Shown: positions 33,310-43,002 of the stretch, piece after piece | Numbering within the stretch: the first letter of the stretch is position 1 | How the letters are laid out: every line of letters begins with the position of its first letter | DNA from: Lophium mytilinum | Taxonomy: Eukaryota > Ascomycota > Dothideomycetes > Mytilinidiales > Mytilinidiaceae | Assembly (NCBI GenBank): GCA_010093605.1 | Contig: MU004190.1 | Location: 1,571,599-1,635,598 of the forward strand | Length of the DNA: 64,000 nt | Direction of reading: 5' to 3' | Notes under the pieces: generated by a model | Told to the model about the DNA's origin: nothing | What the model saw: the letters and a program-made list of their open reading frames with translations, nothing else | The model's database searches: none | Made by a program: the position numbers and the translations under genes

Positions 33310-34236
33310 CTATTCTTCATCTTCTTCGGCCTCCTCTTCTAGCCTCCTCCTCTCCCGCCTGCTCCGCCTCTCCTCCTTGTCCCTCAGCGCCTTAACCTCC
33401 TCCTCCAACGCCTCAACCTTCTTCCCCAGCTTCCGGTTCTTTTTCTCGACTATATCGAGAATCTTCCCCATCTTGTACATCTCGTCTATGCAGAATTACT
33501 CGTTAGCATGTGTCATCTCTGTACAGTGAAAGGCCACAAGTCTGGCCACTGGTACGCCACTGCTTGGGGTACCCCCATAGGGGTTTGAAGACTCTAGGGC
33601 GATGTCAAGATTCAGGCAGTGCAGATTGGACTGCCTCTTGACTATTCGCCCGTCCAGCAGTCAGGCTACCCCCAACAGTGGTGTTGAGTGGGCAAGAGCT
33701 AAGTCCGTGTGCCCAGACTTGTGGCCTAGGGTTGTACTGGTAGGAAAACAAGGGAGGGACAAGACTTACACTGGAGGTTTTCCAACTCCAGCCTCGTCTC
33801 CACCGTCTCTACGACCCCCTCCATCTCTATGTCTTCGTCGTCATCGTCGGCTATAAACTTACATTAGTGCACTATCCTACTAGCCAACGTACTGACATGT
33901 GCGTAAAGCTACCGGATCTCGAAAGACCTCAATGAGCACACAGATCACAAGGAGTGCACTTACGAACGGCAGGCGGGGGGGACTCCCGCGTCTCCTCCTC
34001 CTCCTCCTCCGGCTTCTTCTTGGTCTTCTTCTCCTTCTTCCGGGGAGCGGCGCGGGGCTTGGGGAGGCGGCGGGGGCGGGCTTGGCGGCCGGCGTTGGCG
34101 CGGGTTTGCTAGAAAGAATTAGCATTGCGTGAAACTCTAGACGATCAGGGGTTCTAAGCTGGATGATATAGAGGCAGGTGAAAGTACAAAAGGAAATTAC
34201 AAGATAACTTACGGAGCGGGTCTGCATGGTGGCCAT
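33310..34236 (-). CDS. Small charged coiled-coil protein, paralogue of the 56.0 kb gene
   Basis: Minus-strand exons 34213-34236, 33964-34108, about 33773-33850 and 33310-33485; about 140 residues. Exon 1 gives MATMQTRS. Exon 2 is basic then acidic (QARPRRLPKPRAAPRKKEKK, then KKPEEEEEE). Exon 3 is acidic (DDDDEDIEMEGVVETVETRL). Exon 4 is a coiled coil (MYKMGKILDIVEKKNRKLGK, then KVEALEEEVKALRDKEE) with an RRSRRERRR patch and an acidic end. Exon 3 to 4 is uncertain: frame requires either the weak donor GTGTAA (33773) with acceptor CATAG, or donor GTAAGT with a poor GAG acceptor. The 56.0 kb gene has the same exon order and phases, and both share about 100 bp of promoter and leader. Function unknown; a nuclear, charged scaffold-like protein is a guess. 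Confidence 0.6.
33520..33745. mobile_element. MITE-like foldback element inside an intron, copy 5
   Basis: Left end CAGTGAAAGGCCACAAGTCT then GG, right end GTGCCCAGACTTGTGGCCTA then GGGTTGTACTG. Internal blocks CCACTGCTTGGGGTACCCCC and CAGGCTACCCCCAACAGTGG are themselves inverted, so the whole 226 bp can fold back. It lies within the last intron of the 33310-34236 gene and makes up most of it. Confidence 0.75.
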
Positions 34237-34571
34237 CTGGAGGCTCGTCCAGACGCTGTGTGATGATGATGTGACTAGGAAAGAAAAAAAAGGGAATTGA
34301 GGGAACCTTTATACGACAGCTCATAGCACTAAACTTCACCCCACTAGCGTGGTACTACATTTGGTGAAGGCTGCGGGGAAGTGAAGTTTGGGATGCGGCA
34401 CCCATGGTGAAGTTAGAGATACTCGCCAGCCTGGAATCGATAGATTCAAGGTATAATGTGTGGGTAGATTGATCCCAACTACCTAGTACAGTACAGTTAA
34501 TACATGGACAGGCCATAATTCTAGGCACGTGAGCAGTAGATGAGATAGAGATCACGAAAACGGGAGAGGAA
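34237..34571. promoter_or_regulatory. Divergent promoter; conserved TATA and leader block of the paralogue pair
   Basis: 335 bp between the minus-strand gene at 34236 and the plus-strand gene at 34572. A TATA box GTATAAAGG reads on the minus strand at 34306-34314, 70 nt before the ATG. The stretch 34237-34330 is closely matched by 56954-57062 upstream of the paralogue (shared GGGAATT, GGAACCTTTATACG, CACTAA-CTTCAC). A fragment of a MITE end (ACAGGCCATAATTCTAGGCA) lies near 34507-34530. Confidence 0.6.
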
Positions 34572-35384
34572 ATGAACTTCAGCGACAACCCCACTACAAA
34601 TCACGTCCCCCCTCCTGGCTCCACCTCATCAACACCAAACTTGCCTCCGTCTCCTCACGACGACGACACGCCGACAACCACCATGAACGAACCACCTCCT
34701 ACCGGCCAGCTCCCTCTCCCAGAGTTCTCTCTGCCGTTTCGCCCTCACCGCCCTGGAAGCCCTCCTCCGGCCACCGCGCAGGCCTCCCAGCTGTTCTCCC
34801 TCCTAATCCACCCTAACGCAGCACTTCGCAATCCAGCCTACATTGACGTCAGCACGCGGAATGAGGCCACACTACTCGCTCCAACACTCGCGCCTGCAGC
34901 TGCAGACAATAACTCGAAGAACGCCACGCAGTGGGTCCAGTACGGCGGAATGTGGCACCAAGCTGGCTCATTTGCGGTGGTTGTCTATGTCGCCGACCCA
35001 AACGTCGTTACTCCCGTGGAAGAAGATGGTGTGTTGGATGCGGTGGTCGGTATCACGGAGAGAGGTGCTGTGGCGCAGGCAATAAATCTACAACAACAGT
35101 CCCGGAATATAGCGGCGAAGGAGACCGAGAAGAATCTTGAGCAGCCGAAAAAGCTTTCGAAAAGGGAGAAGAGAGCCCAGAAGCGACGACAAGCCGAGGC
35201 AGGGGGGAAGGACATTGGGATGAAGCAACCAAGAAAACGGGGTTCGAGACGGGACGGGAGAGCCAAAAAGCGACAACAGAGCGGGGCGGAGGGAAGGGAC
35301 CTTGAGATGATGAGCCATGCAGGTAACGTCTACCTATCTGAACCCTCGGGGAAGATGCTAAAGAAATATGAGGTCGTATCATAG
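34572..35384 (+). CDS. Hypothetical protein, Pro-rich N-terminus and basic C-terminus
   Basis: 270 residues, one exon, start ATGAACTTCAGC. Residues 1-65 are Pro/Ser/Thr-rich and disordered. Residues about 70-160 look folded (ASQLFSLLIHPNAALRNPAY, then WVQYGGMWHQAGSFAVVVYV and DPNVVTPVEEDGVLDAVVGI). Residues 180-245 are strongly basic (KLSKREKRAQKRRQAEAGGK, then PRKRGSRRDGRAKKRQQ), with NLS-like clusters. No family recognised. The codon use looks like that of normal genes and the frame is long, which supports coding. The basic segment holds a degenerate two-fold repeat (RxKRAQKRRQxxAGGKDIGM and RAKKRQQSGAEGRDLEMM). Confidence 0.55.
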   Translation: MNFSDNPTTNHVPPPGSTSSTPNLPPSPHDDDTPTTTMNEPPPTGQLPLPEFSLPFRPHRPGSPPPATAQASQLFSLLIHPNAALRNPAYIDVSTRNEATLLAPTLAPAAADNNSKNATQWVQYGGMWHQAGSFAVVVYVADPNVVTPVEEDGVLDAVVGITERGAVAQAINLQQQSRNIAAKETEKNLEQPKKLSKREKRAQKRRQAEAGGKDIGMKQPRKRGSRRDGRAKKRQQSGAEGRDLEMMSHAGNVYLSEPSGKMLKKYEVVS

Positions 35385-35468
35385 CCGCTGGCCGCGCTCA
35401 GAACAAGAATGCTGAGAAATGGAGGCTGGGGAGGTGGATGGATACCGGGAGGTGAGAATGGGGCTTGA

Positions 35469-35662
35469 GAGCCGACGGTCTTGCTCATTCAACACCACTG
35501 CAAGGGGTAGCCTGGCTCTTAAGTAGCCAACCAGTCAAAAGACAGCCTGATTTATACTCTTTGAAACTTAGTATAGCTCTTAGATCTTCAAGAACTCATA
35601 GCGTACTCCAAGCAGTGGCGAACTAGTATGCCTAGGTTTCTGACCTGTCAATGACGATCAGA
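35469..35662. mobile_element. MITE-like foldback element, copy 6
   Basis: Core CAACACCACTGCAAGGGGTA then GCCTGGCT, second arm CGTACTCCAAGCAGTGGCGA, right end TATGCCTAGGTTTCTGACCT. Ends degraded. Confidence 0.5.
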
Positions 35663-35664
35663 CG

Positions 35665-35880
35665 AGAAGTCTAGGCACCCGTATCTAGTATTGATTGCCT
35701 CTAGTGTTGCTCACTTAACGCCACTGTGAAGGGTAGCCTGGCTGCTAAGCAGTCGTGCAGTCAAGACGCAGCCTAATTCGCACTGCTTGAAACTAGCACC
35801 GCCCTTGATCTTCGAGACCCTATGAGGGTATTCCAAGCAGTTGCGAACCATTGTGAAAAGGCTTATGCCTTGCAGTAGTG
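35665..35880. mobile_element. MITE-like foldback element, copy 7
   Basis: Left end AAGTCTAGGCACCC, core TTAACGCCACTGTGAAGGGT then AGCCTGGCTGC, second arm TATTCCAAGCAGTTGCGAAC. Same orientation as copy 6. Confidence 0.5.
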
Positions 35881-36125
35881 TCGCGCAAGCACGAGCAAAG
35901 TTGAGGTAGCACGGTTCAAGGAGCAATGCGAGGGTTTTTGATGCTCAGTGTCTTTTGCCTAGATTCTGGGCACATCTGCTTGCCAACGTGTGGGGTGTCC
36001 CCATGGGCTTTTGAGAACAAGGAGAGGATGTGATATTTGAGAAGTGTCACGCTGGGCTTGACGCATAGAAAAACAAACGCTGTTCTTCCAAGGCCTACCT
36101 CATGCAAATGCGCCAAAAAGAGCAT

Positions 36126-37268
36126 TCACAAACCCTCTGGGAACACCCCCTTTGTCTTACCGTATGCTCCTCCGGCTGCTTTCCTCATTTCCAGTGCCCG
36201 CTTGTACGGCGGTGCGGTAGGCGGTTGCACGGGATCTAAACTGGTCCTATCTTTTGGCAGATGATAAGAGGCATCTGCATCATACGCCGATAGATCGCCA
36301 CAGGCGAGGAACGGTGCGACCCATCTAATATCGTCTTCGGGTTCCTCATCTTCCGAGCCCAACTCAAGCTCCGTGATGCCATCTTCTCGAACCCTTCGAT
36401 AGGGTTTCGTGCGCCCCCCGGATATCTCCGGATTCGGGGGGAGCTTTGAGCCTGCCCCAAGTGGGTTGTCCAAACTAGCTTTAAATCCCTTTGGTGGACA
36501 GAATCCCTCGCATACCACGAAGGCTTCGATGCTGCTCGCGCGACTGCTCCGAGGCTTTGCGACGCGAACCCGCTTGAATACAAGTTTGAGCTGCGCATAT
36601 AGCAGATCGACATCTTTGCCTCTGAAGATCTTTGCGACGAACTTGCCTCCTGGCTTGAGAACGCAGAGAGCGAGGTTTAGCGCCGCCCAGATGAGCTGAC
36701 CTTGAACGTAGATGTCGAGATCGTGGAGACCCGTGACATCTGGGGCACCATCGGAGATTACCAGGTCAACCGGATGAGAGACAGAAGTCACCCCAGGATC
36801 AAAACTTTCTGGGTCCAGTGCTTGGAGGAGAAGGGGAATGGTTGAAGGATGGGTGATGTCTGCACGTAGTGTCGTAATGCCTTCTAGAGGACTCATAGGC
36901 TGTAGATCTATCGCGACAATCTTGACGTCTTTCCGTGGTTTTAGTTCCTCTTTCGTATCTTGTTTCGATGGAGCTTCGATGCCTTCTTTTCCTTTGACGA
37001 CATCTTCACCGTAGACATATTGCCGGTCCTTCTCTTTCTTTTCTTCCCATCCTGCACGTCCAAACTTCTCGCCCTTGATGAGTATTCTCGATAGGACTTG
37101 ACTCCAACTACCAGGTGCAGCGCAAAGATCAACGACTCTAGTGACGTCTTCGAAGAGATTGAATTCTTCATCGATCTGGAGCAACTTGAAGGCGCTACGG
37201 GCGCGCCATCCTTGTTCTTTTGCTAGCCGGTAGTAAGCATCACGCTTGTCTTTGGATGATTTCCCCAT
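36126..37268 (-). CDS. TRM7: tRNA 2'-O-ribose methyltransferase Trm7 (FtsJ family)
   Basis: 380 residues, one exon. Trm7 methylates Cm32 and Gm34 in the anticodon loop of several tRNAs in the cytoplasm, using SAM and a partner protein. The N-terminus [20 protein letters not shown] is diagnostic. The SAM site is [17 protein letters not shown]; the K-D-K-E tetrad is visible as K28 (SAFKLLQID), D in [12 protein letters not shown] in [13 protein letters not shown] and E in [12 protein letters not shown] charged insert of about 45 residues ([20 protein letters not shown] and on) lies between motif I and IVAIDLQPM, longer than in the yeast enzyme. The C-terminus is an extended acidic then Pro-rich tail. 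Starts divergently 205 bp from MAK5. Confidence 0.94.
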   Translation of the reverse strand: MGKSSKDKRDAYYRLAKEQGWRARSAFKLLQIDEEFNLFEDVTRVVDLCAAPGSWSQVLSRILIKGEKFGRAGWEEKKEKDRQYVYGEDVVKGKEGIEAPSKQDTKEELKPRKDVKIVAIDLQPMSPLEGITTLRADITHPSTIPLLLQALDPESFDPGVTSVSHPVDLVISDGAPDVTGLHDLDIYVQGQLIWAALNLALCVLKPGGKFVAKIFRGKDVDLLYAQLKLVFKRVRVAKPRSSRASSIEAFVVCEGFCPPKGFKASLDNPLGAGSKLPPNPEISGGRTKPYRRVREDGITELELGSEDEEPEDDIRWVAPFLACGDLSAYDADASYHLPKDRTSLDPVQPPTAPPYKRALEMRKAAGGAYGKTKGVFPEGL

Positions 37269-37472
37269 TGTTTTGGTGGATGCGAGGCCTAAGTATCATA
37301 GTGCTGGGGTAGGCATCAATAGGCTGCGGTGAAGAGGTGAGGTTGGGATGGAACCAAGTTTTAAAACGGCAAGCCGAACCGAGCAGAAGTTTTTCGCGAG
37401 AACCAAATCGCAACTCCAACTTTTTTCACCACCACGACCTCTATCCCCAGCAAGACCACCACGAGCCTTACG
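37269..37472. promoter_or_regulatory. Short divergent promoter TRM7-MAK5
   Basis: 204 bp separate the two ATGs, so both genes must share regulatory DNA. Pyrimidine-rich CACCACCACGACCTC-like leader precedes the MAK5 start. No TATA box is evident. Joint regulation of these two RNA-metabolism genes is inference. Confidence 0.6.
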
Positions 37473-39986
37473 ATGGCGCAACCCGAGAAGAAACGAGGGC
37501 TCCCGCCCAAGATTGCCGCGATGAAAGCGCGGAAGCGACAAAAGGTCGAGAACCCCACCACCTCTCCCTCTGAAACATCGAAACCCGCGAAGCAAGGGCG
37601 GAAGGTGCGCCTCGACGAGCTGAAATGGACGGAGGTGGAGATGCCGGATCGGATGGATGATTTCGAGGGCTTCTTTGGCTTGGAGGAGATTGACGACGTA
37701 AAGATTGTGAGAGAGGATAATGGGAGGATGTACTTTGAGGCGTTGGATGAAAAAATAATCAAGAGTGGAGCGGCCAATGGCAAAGCCAAAGCCAGCGGAG
37801 CAGAAGCTGGCGATATCGATGATACCGGAGATGATGACGCGGACGATACAGAGTGGTCTGGGTTTGGGGATGACGATGTCGAGCCGGTAAAGCCAGTCGA
37901 GCCTCCGGCGAAGAAATCGAACTTAAAGGAGAAGAAGGATACTAAGAAGGCCCAGAAGGAGCAGAAAGATGCGAAGAAAAAGGAACAGAACGATACCAAG
38001 CCTAGTAAAAAGGACATCAAGAAGAAAGAAAAACAGACAAAAGCATCCATACCGTCTCTGTCAAGTGATGCTACGGGGTTTGATGCCTTGGACGCGCTTA
38101 ACGAAGGTGACGAGGAGATGGACGTTTCTGCATGGGAAGAACTGGAACTTTTACCCCAGACCTTGTCGTCCCTTTCGAAGCTTGGATTCGGCAACCCTAC
38201 ACCAATTCAATCCTCCGCAATACCGGAAATTTTGGCCGGCAACGATGTGATTGGAAAAGCGTCCACGGGGTCTGGAAAGACTCTAGCATTTGGTATCCCA
38301 ATACTCGAGAGTTATCTAGCAAGACCGAAGAAGACTGCAAACGATACGAAAACATCCGAGCAGAAGCCGCCGCTTGCCTTGATCTTGTCGCCGACTCGAG
38401 AATTGGCACACCAAATCACCGATCATCTCAATGCACTTTTCAAGGGAGGGAATTTTGAAGGCCCGCTGATCGCAACTCTGACGGGGGGTCTTTCGGAGCA
38501 GAAGCAGCAACGTCTACTAGCGCATGCAGATGTCGTAATTGGTACACCTGGACGATTGTGGCAAGCTATGAGAGAGGGTCACGGTCTTGTGAAATTATTC
38601 AAGAAAATTCGATTCTTGGTCATTGATGAAGCCGATCGTCTCCTCTCCCAAGGTAACTTCAAAGAGGTCGAAGAGATTCTCAACGTGCTCGAACGCGAAG
38701 ACGATGAAGCAGTTTCCGACGCTGAGTCCGACACCTCCTCGGCCCCACCTCCTACAATGACCACCCCTCCACCTCGCCAGACTCTCGTCTTCTCCGCGAC
38801 CTTCAACAAAGACCTGCAACAAAAACTCTCTGGTCGCGCCCGCAAGTCAACTACCTCAAATCTTGCCACCCCCCAACAGTCCATGGAATACCTCCTCACC
38901 CGCCTTCGCTTCCATGCCTCTCCATCTGGCAAGCCCAAGTTCATCGACGTTGACCCATCCTCCCAACTCGCTCGCAAAATTCGCGAAGGTCTCGTCGAGT
39001 GTGGTGCGCTAGAAAAGGATCTCTACGCCTACGCCCTCCTCCTCCATCACCCGAATGTCCGAACGCTTCTCTTCACAAACTCAATATCCGCTGTCCGCCG
39101 CCTAGCACCATTTCTGCAAAATCTGGGCCTGCCGGCGCTGCCACTACACAGCCAAATGGCCCAGAAAGCACGGATGAGATCAATCGAGAAGTTCAAGTCG
39201 CAGAAGGGCGCGATTCTCGTAGCGACGGATGTGGCAGCGAGAGGACTTGATATTCCGGCGGTGGCTTTGGTGCTACATTACCATCTACCGCGAGCTGCGA
39301 ACACGTACATACATCGCGCGGGCCGTACGGCACGCGGAGATGCTAGTGGAAGCAGCATCCTTCTCTGTGCGCCCGATGAGGTAGCGGGTGTGAGACGCTT
39401 AATCGCAAATGTGCATCAGAGATCGACGTTCGCAACGGAACAACACGATAGCGAGAACTCCGATGACAGTTCCAGTAACGACGAAGATGAACAAGCGACT
39501 GAGAAGACGGTTACCAAGAAGAAGGATTTCAATAAAAAGAAAGGAATCCACTTCATTCGCACCATAGACATCGACCGCCGTCTAGTAGCCCGCATCAAGC
39601 CCCGCGCAGATCTCTCCAAGAAAATCACTGATGTCCAAGCTGCTAAAGAGAAGAAATCAAGCGCTGATGAGTTCCTCCGCCAAGCCGCTGAAGATCTTGG
39701 CGTTGACTACGACTCCGAGGAGCTCGATGCCCAAGGCTCTGCTGGAAGGATGAATAGAGGTGCGGGCCGTAAGAGGCGCGAGAGAGAAGCACGCGGTATC
39801 AGCAAGGACGAGATGGGCGCCTTAAGAGCCGAGTTGAAAGACCTTCTGAGCCGGAGGGTCAATGTGGGTGTCAGCGAGAAGTATCTGACTAGCGGCGGGG
39901 TGGATATCGATGCTTTATTGAAAGGTGATGGCAAAGGTATCTTCCTAGGTCAGGTAGCTGGGGTAGGATTGTTTGACGACGAATAA
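37473..39986 (+). CDS. MAK5: DEAD-box RNA helicase Mak5 (60S ribosome biogenesis)
   Basis: 837 residues, one exon. Mak5/DDX24 acts in the nucleolus on pre-60S particles. The N-terminus MAQPEKKRGLPPKIAAMKAR and WTEVEMPDRMDDFEGFFGLE are typical of fungal Mak5, followed by acidic and Lys-rich linkers. Helicase motifs: WEELELLP and GFGNPTPIQ (Q motif), ASTGSGKT (Walker A, about residues 263-270), PTRELAHQ, TPGRLW, VIDEADR (about 383), FSATFN (about 440), ATDVAARGLDIP and HRAGRTAR (about 614-621). The C-terminal part is charged with a KRREREARG patch. Complete; stop at 39984-39986. Confidence 0.95.
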   Translation: MAQPEKKRGLPPKIAAMKARKRQKVENPTTSPSETSKPAKQGRKVRLDELKWTEVEMPDRMDDFEGFFGLEEIDDVKIVREDNGRMYFEALDEKIIKSGAANGKAKASGAEAGDIDDTGDDDADDTEWSGFGDDDVEPVKPVEPPAKKSNLKEKKDTKKAQKEQKDAKKKEQNDTKPSKKDIKKKEKQTKASIPSLSSDATGFDALDALNEGDEEMDVSAWEELELLPQTLSSLSKLGFGNPTPIQSSAIPEILAGNDVIGKASTGSGKTLAFGIPILESYLARPKKTANDTKTSEQKPPLALILSPTRELAHQITDHLNALFKGGNFEGPLIATLTGGLSEQKQQRLLAHADVVIGTPGRLWQAMREGHGLVKLFKKIRFLVIDEADRLLSQGNFKEVEEILNVLEREDDEAVSDAESDTSSAPPPTMTTPPPRQTLVFSATFNKDLQQKLSGRARKSTTSNLATPQQSMEYLLTRLRFHASPSGKPKFIDVDPSSQLARKIREGLVECGALEKDLYAYALLLHHPNVRTLLFTNSISAVRRLAPFLQNLGLPALPLHSQMAQKARMRSIEKFKSQKGAILVATDVAARGLDIPAVALVLHYHLPRAANTYIHRAGRTARGDASGSSILLCAPDEVAGVRRLIANVHQRSTFATEQHDSENSDDSSSNDEDEQATEKTVTKKKDFNKKKGIHFIRTIDIDRRLVARIKPRADLSKKITDVQAAKEKKSSADEFLRQAAEDLGVDYDSEELDAQGSAGRMNRGAGRKRREREARGISKDEMGALRAELKDLLSRRVNVGVSEKYLTSGGVDIDALLKGDGKGIFLGQVAGVGLFDDE

Positions 39987-40638
39987 GCTTTACGGTCAAT
40001 AGTTGTACTGTAGTCTAGTAAGTACTGTACAAACTTAGGCTCGTCGACCTTCGATCTTTTCCAGAACTATGATGATGTGCTGAGGCACTACAAACTGTGA
40101 CAAGTACAGTACAAGACCACAAGTCTAAGCACATGGATTTTTCACTGCTTAGCATCGATGTTGCTCGCTTGACACCACAACACCACTGTAGTGGGTAGCC
40201 TGGTTGCTTAGGTACCGGCCGGTTAGTCAAGAGGCATTCTAATCTACACTACTTCAAACTCGACGTCACCGTTGAATCTTCGAAATCCTATGGGATCACC
40301 TCTAGTAGTGGCGAGCCAGTGTGTCTAGACTTATAGCTCATCAATATAGGCAAATTATACAGGTATGAAACCTCTCCGAATCAAACACTCACGGCCTGGA
40401 GATAATATTGAAATCTTCATAATCTGTTGAAGCACCTCAGAACGGTGAGAAGTGAGTTTGAGCAGACTTGGGACGCCTTGCAGCTTAATGCTACAGTTAT
40501 CGGACTATCGTTTCTCCTTTCCTTCCACTGAATGAATTCACCAATTCCCGCTAACCTCGCTACCATGCTGAAGCTTGCCCTCGTCCACCTAACATCAACG
40601 ACGCCATTACCTCGATAATCCTCGAGGAGACTGCCAAC
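39987..40638. other. Intergenic with a MITE-like copy
   Basis: 652 bp. The foldback element at about 40090-40350 fills its centre. The rest is the 3' flank of MAK5 and the C/T-rich leader of the next gene. Confidence 0.55.
40090..40350. mobile_element. MITE-like foldback element, copy 8
   Basis: Left end AGTACAGTACAAGACCACAA then GTCTAAGCAC; core GACACCACAACACCACTGTA then GTGGGTAGCCTGG; right arm ACCTCTAGTAGTGGCGAGCC then GTGTGTCTAGACTTATAGCTC. About 260 bp. Confidence 0.6.
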
Positions 40639-42032
40639 ATGACAGGCACTGTAAGTACCTCCTTCTATTCAACATGCCCCCCATACAATCCCTCGCCATA
40701 TTCCGCTTCTAACATAGCACAGTCCAAACGTCCCCCGTCTCCGACCTCCCGCGCCGACGAGGAGCGTCCTCGCCACCGTGTTCGCGTCGACATGCCGACT
40801 CATCATCACAACTTACCGTACACTGGCCACGACCAACGCTTCCCCAGTCATACCCGCGAGTCTACGTCTTATCGGCGCGGCCCATCTCCAGCCCCAACCC
40901 CCGTTCCAGCTCCACCCGGCGACGAAGAGTATGCTCGCCGTCTCCAGCTTGCTGAGGAGTACGATCCTTCAACGCTTAACGACCGATTCGAGCGCCTGAG
41001 AGAGCCACGCAGCGGCTTGAGACAGCCCCGCCTGATCACGGTTCTGAGCAGCGACGAAGAGCGCGTCGACCGTCCTGTTCGCAAGGAGAAGATCAGTCGG
41101 TGGGGCCCGAGCACCAACGACGAGGGAGAGAAGAAGAAATTCGTCGAGCCGGTACCAGCATCACGCTCGTTCGCCACTCCTGTCAGCGCTAACGAGCGCA
41201 CTCCCGTCGTTGACCTCACAAGACTGTCCAGTATGTTAGATGCGAGGACCCACGCGCGAGAGAAGAGGCTTGGCTTGACGCCGCCAGCATCAGCTCCATC
41301 TTGGCCTTCCGGTATCAATATCCCGACTCCTTCTCGTGTCAGCTACAGCATGAAGTTCGACCGATCGATCCCAGCTCCGCCTGTAGTCTCCCAGAAGAGC
41401 GTGGGCTTGCGAGAGGGGTCCAGCCACACGGCAAAGATAGCCCCAACAGGTTCCCAGTTTAACTACCGTCTCCGGACTCCTACCCGTGCTTCTAACACGG
41501 AGATTCCCGCTCTCGCCACAGGATATAGTGAGTCTCGCCCTCTATAACAGTAGTCTTCAGTAGCCTTGTCTTTGCTAACGCTTAACGTACAGACGGTAAT
41601 CCATCCTCCGGCCGCACGGTCCGCCAAATGGATGCAGAAGATACTATCCTCCTGCAAAACCGTATCCGAGAACTAGAGAAGCGCTGCAAAGACGCAGAAA
41701 ACGCCGCTGCGAAGTCAGAGACTGCTCAGGTGAAGATGGGGACAATCGCTAACGATCTACGGGTTGCTCGGGATCAGATAACGAAGGAGCTGGCAATTGA
41801 GAAGCAGAAGGCTGTGGAGGCCGCCGCGAAGTCGGAAGCCGCTCTGGCGCAGATGGCGAAGGAGCTGGCGGCCGAGAAGCAGAAGGCTGCGCAGGCTGAT
41901 GCGGAGGCGAGGGCCGCTCGGGTGCAGTTGGGGTGGGATCTGGCGACCGAGAAGCAGAAGACGGAAGCGAACGAGCGCATGTGGGAGAAGGTGGATGCGA
42001 TGAGGGCGGAGTATAAGAAGCGACATGAATAG
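40639..42032 (+). CDS. Coiled-coil protein with candidate SUMO-interacting motifs
   Basis: Exons 40639-40650, 40723-41527 and 41593-42032; 418 residues. Intron 1 (72 nt, GTAAGT, TCTAACAT branch site, CACAG) has no stop and a length divisible by three, so retention would only insert 24 residues. Residues 5-270 are disordered and rich in Pro/Arg/Ser. Two hydrophobic-acidic patches, LITVLSSDEERVD and PVVDLTRLSS, match the SUMO-interacting motif pattern. From about residue 285 to the end is a Glu/Lys/Ala-rich coiled coil with internal repeats (KELAIEKQKAVEAAAKSEAA, then KELAAEKQKAAQADAEARAA). No known family. A nuclear role is inferred from composition and SIM-like patches only. Confidence 0.65.
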
Positions 42033-43002
42033 GGCCTCAGGGCCATCTCACGTGGTTGATGTGGATACAATCCAGGTTCCGACGAGAAAACGATGCCCTG
42101 TAACTCCAGTCCAGCAGGATTATATCGGAAGACCTCAGACACTTGAAACCAATACGAATTCAGGTTGATAGAAGTGGGGTGGGAATTAGGTAGTGAAACA
42201 ATTACCTACCACTTGAGTATGAACTTTGAACTGGTGATTCGTGGATATCCTCTGCTGCATAGCCAATGCTGCGTTTTGAATACCTCTTGATCACCGAAGT
42301 TAATGCCATGCTGGCAGAGAAAAGCTCTTTGGTGAGGCTAGTTGTTAGTGGAGAAAAGTTCATTAGTGAAACTAGTTGTCGGTGGAGAGAAGCTATGAAG
42401 TAAAAAAATACGATTACTCAGGGTTATAGACACAATAATTTTGGTGAGCTGTTATAAAAGGATCATGCCACTATGGCTCAGATGGCCCAAACTTACCAGG
42501 TTGTGGAAAGTTAAAGACGCTGAGTCCAGGTTCGAGTCCCAGCGGACTTCTCCTTTTTAACATTTTATATTTTTAAATCACGTGATCTTGATTCACTCAT
42601 TACCTCCAAACTATCTCTAGGGTGTGCAACCTTCCTTATATTTTATTGAACCCTTCGTTTTAATATCAATAGATGACCTACGTATCGCGGGGTAAGGTTT
42701 CCGCAGTGTCTTCTTTCTTTCTCATACGCTGTTGGCGCGAAGCGTTTGGAGGAGCCTCCAAATCACCGCTATCACGTGCAAGTTTGTAGAGCGTCGCCAC
42801 AATTGCTTCAATGGCGTTTGCCATCTTGTCACTCTTACCCCCACAGCCTGTAAAAGGTAGTCTAGTCCTCACGACGAGAAGTGACATCGCAGCTCAAAAA
42901 GGGAATGATTTGGGGGCACTTCAAGCAGTAACGAACAGCGGCACCTACCCCTTCGGTAACACGGGATAATTCTAGAACTCCTAAACTCCCAACCTGCCCG
43001 CT
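42033..43002. other. Intergenic, holds a tRNA-like Pol III locus
   Basis: 970 bp between convergent genes. Contains the tRNA-like locus at 42453-42559. A 69-codon frame on the minus strand (42678-42887) with MANAIEAIVATLYKLARDSG looks helical, but no neighbouring exon or family supports it. Confidence 0.5.
42453..42559 (+). ncRNA. tRNA-like Pol III transcription unit (tRNA relic or SINE)
   Basis: All Pol III signals are present in order: TATAAAA at 42454-42460, an A-box TGGCTCAGATGG at 42475-42486, a B-box GGTTCGAGTCCC at 42530-42541 and a T5 terminator at 42555-42559. It does not fold as a real tRNA: the 7-nt ends (GCCACTA and CGGACTT) do not pair, the D-stem lacks its GAGC partner, and the T-stem pairs poorly. 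The 43 bases between the boxes and the duplicated GAGTCC around the B-box suggest rearrangement. Either a decayed tRNA or a tRNA-derived SINE head; transcription is plausible but unproven. Confidence 0.5.

Larger units (their letters stand above)
35385..36125. other. Intergenic, two MITE-like copies
   Basis: 741 bp between a plus-strand and a minus-strand gene (convergent). Two foldback copies, about 35469-35662 and 35665-35880, sit side by side, and a third partial end (CCTAGATTCTGGGCACATCT then TGCCAACGTGTGGGGTGTCC) lies near 35957-36005. Confidence 0.6.

Noticed and set aside
42678-42887. 69-codon minus-strand frame with a helical MANAIEAIVATLYKLARDSG
   Set aside because: No supporting exon, family or promoter; kept only as a note in the intergenic entry.
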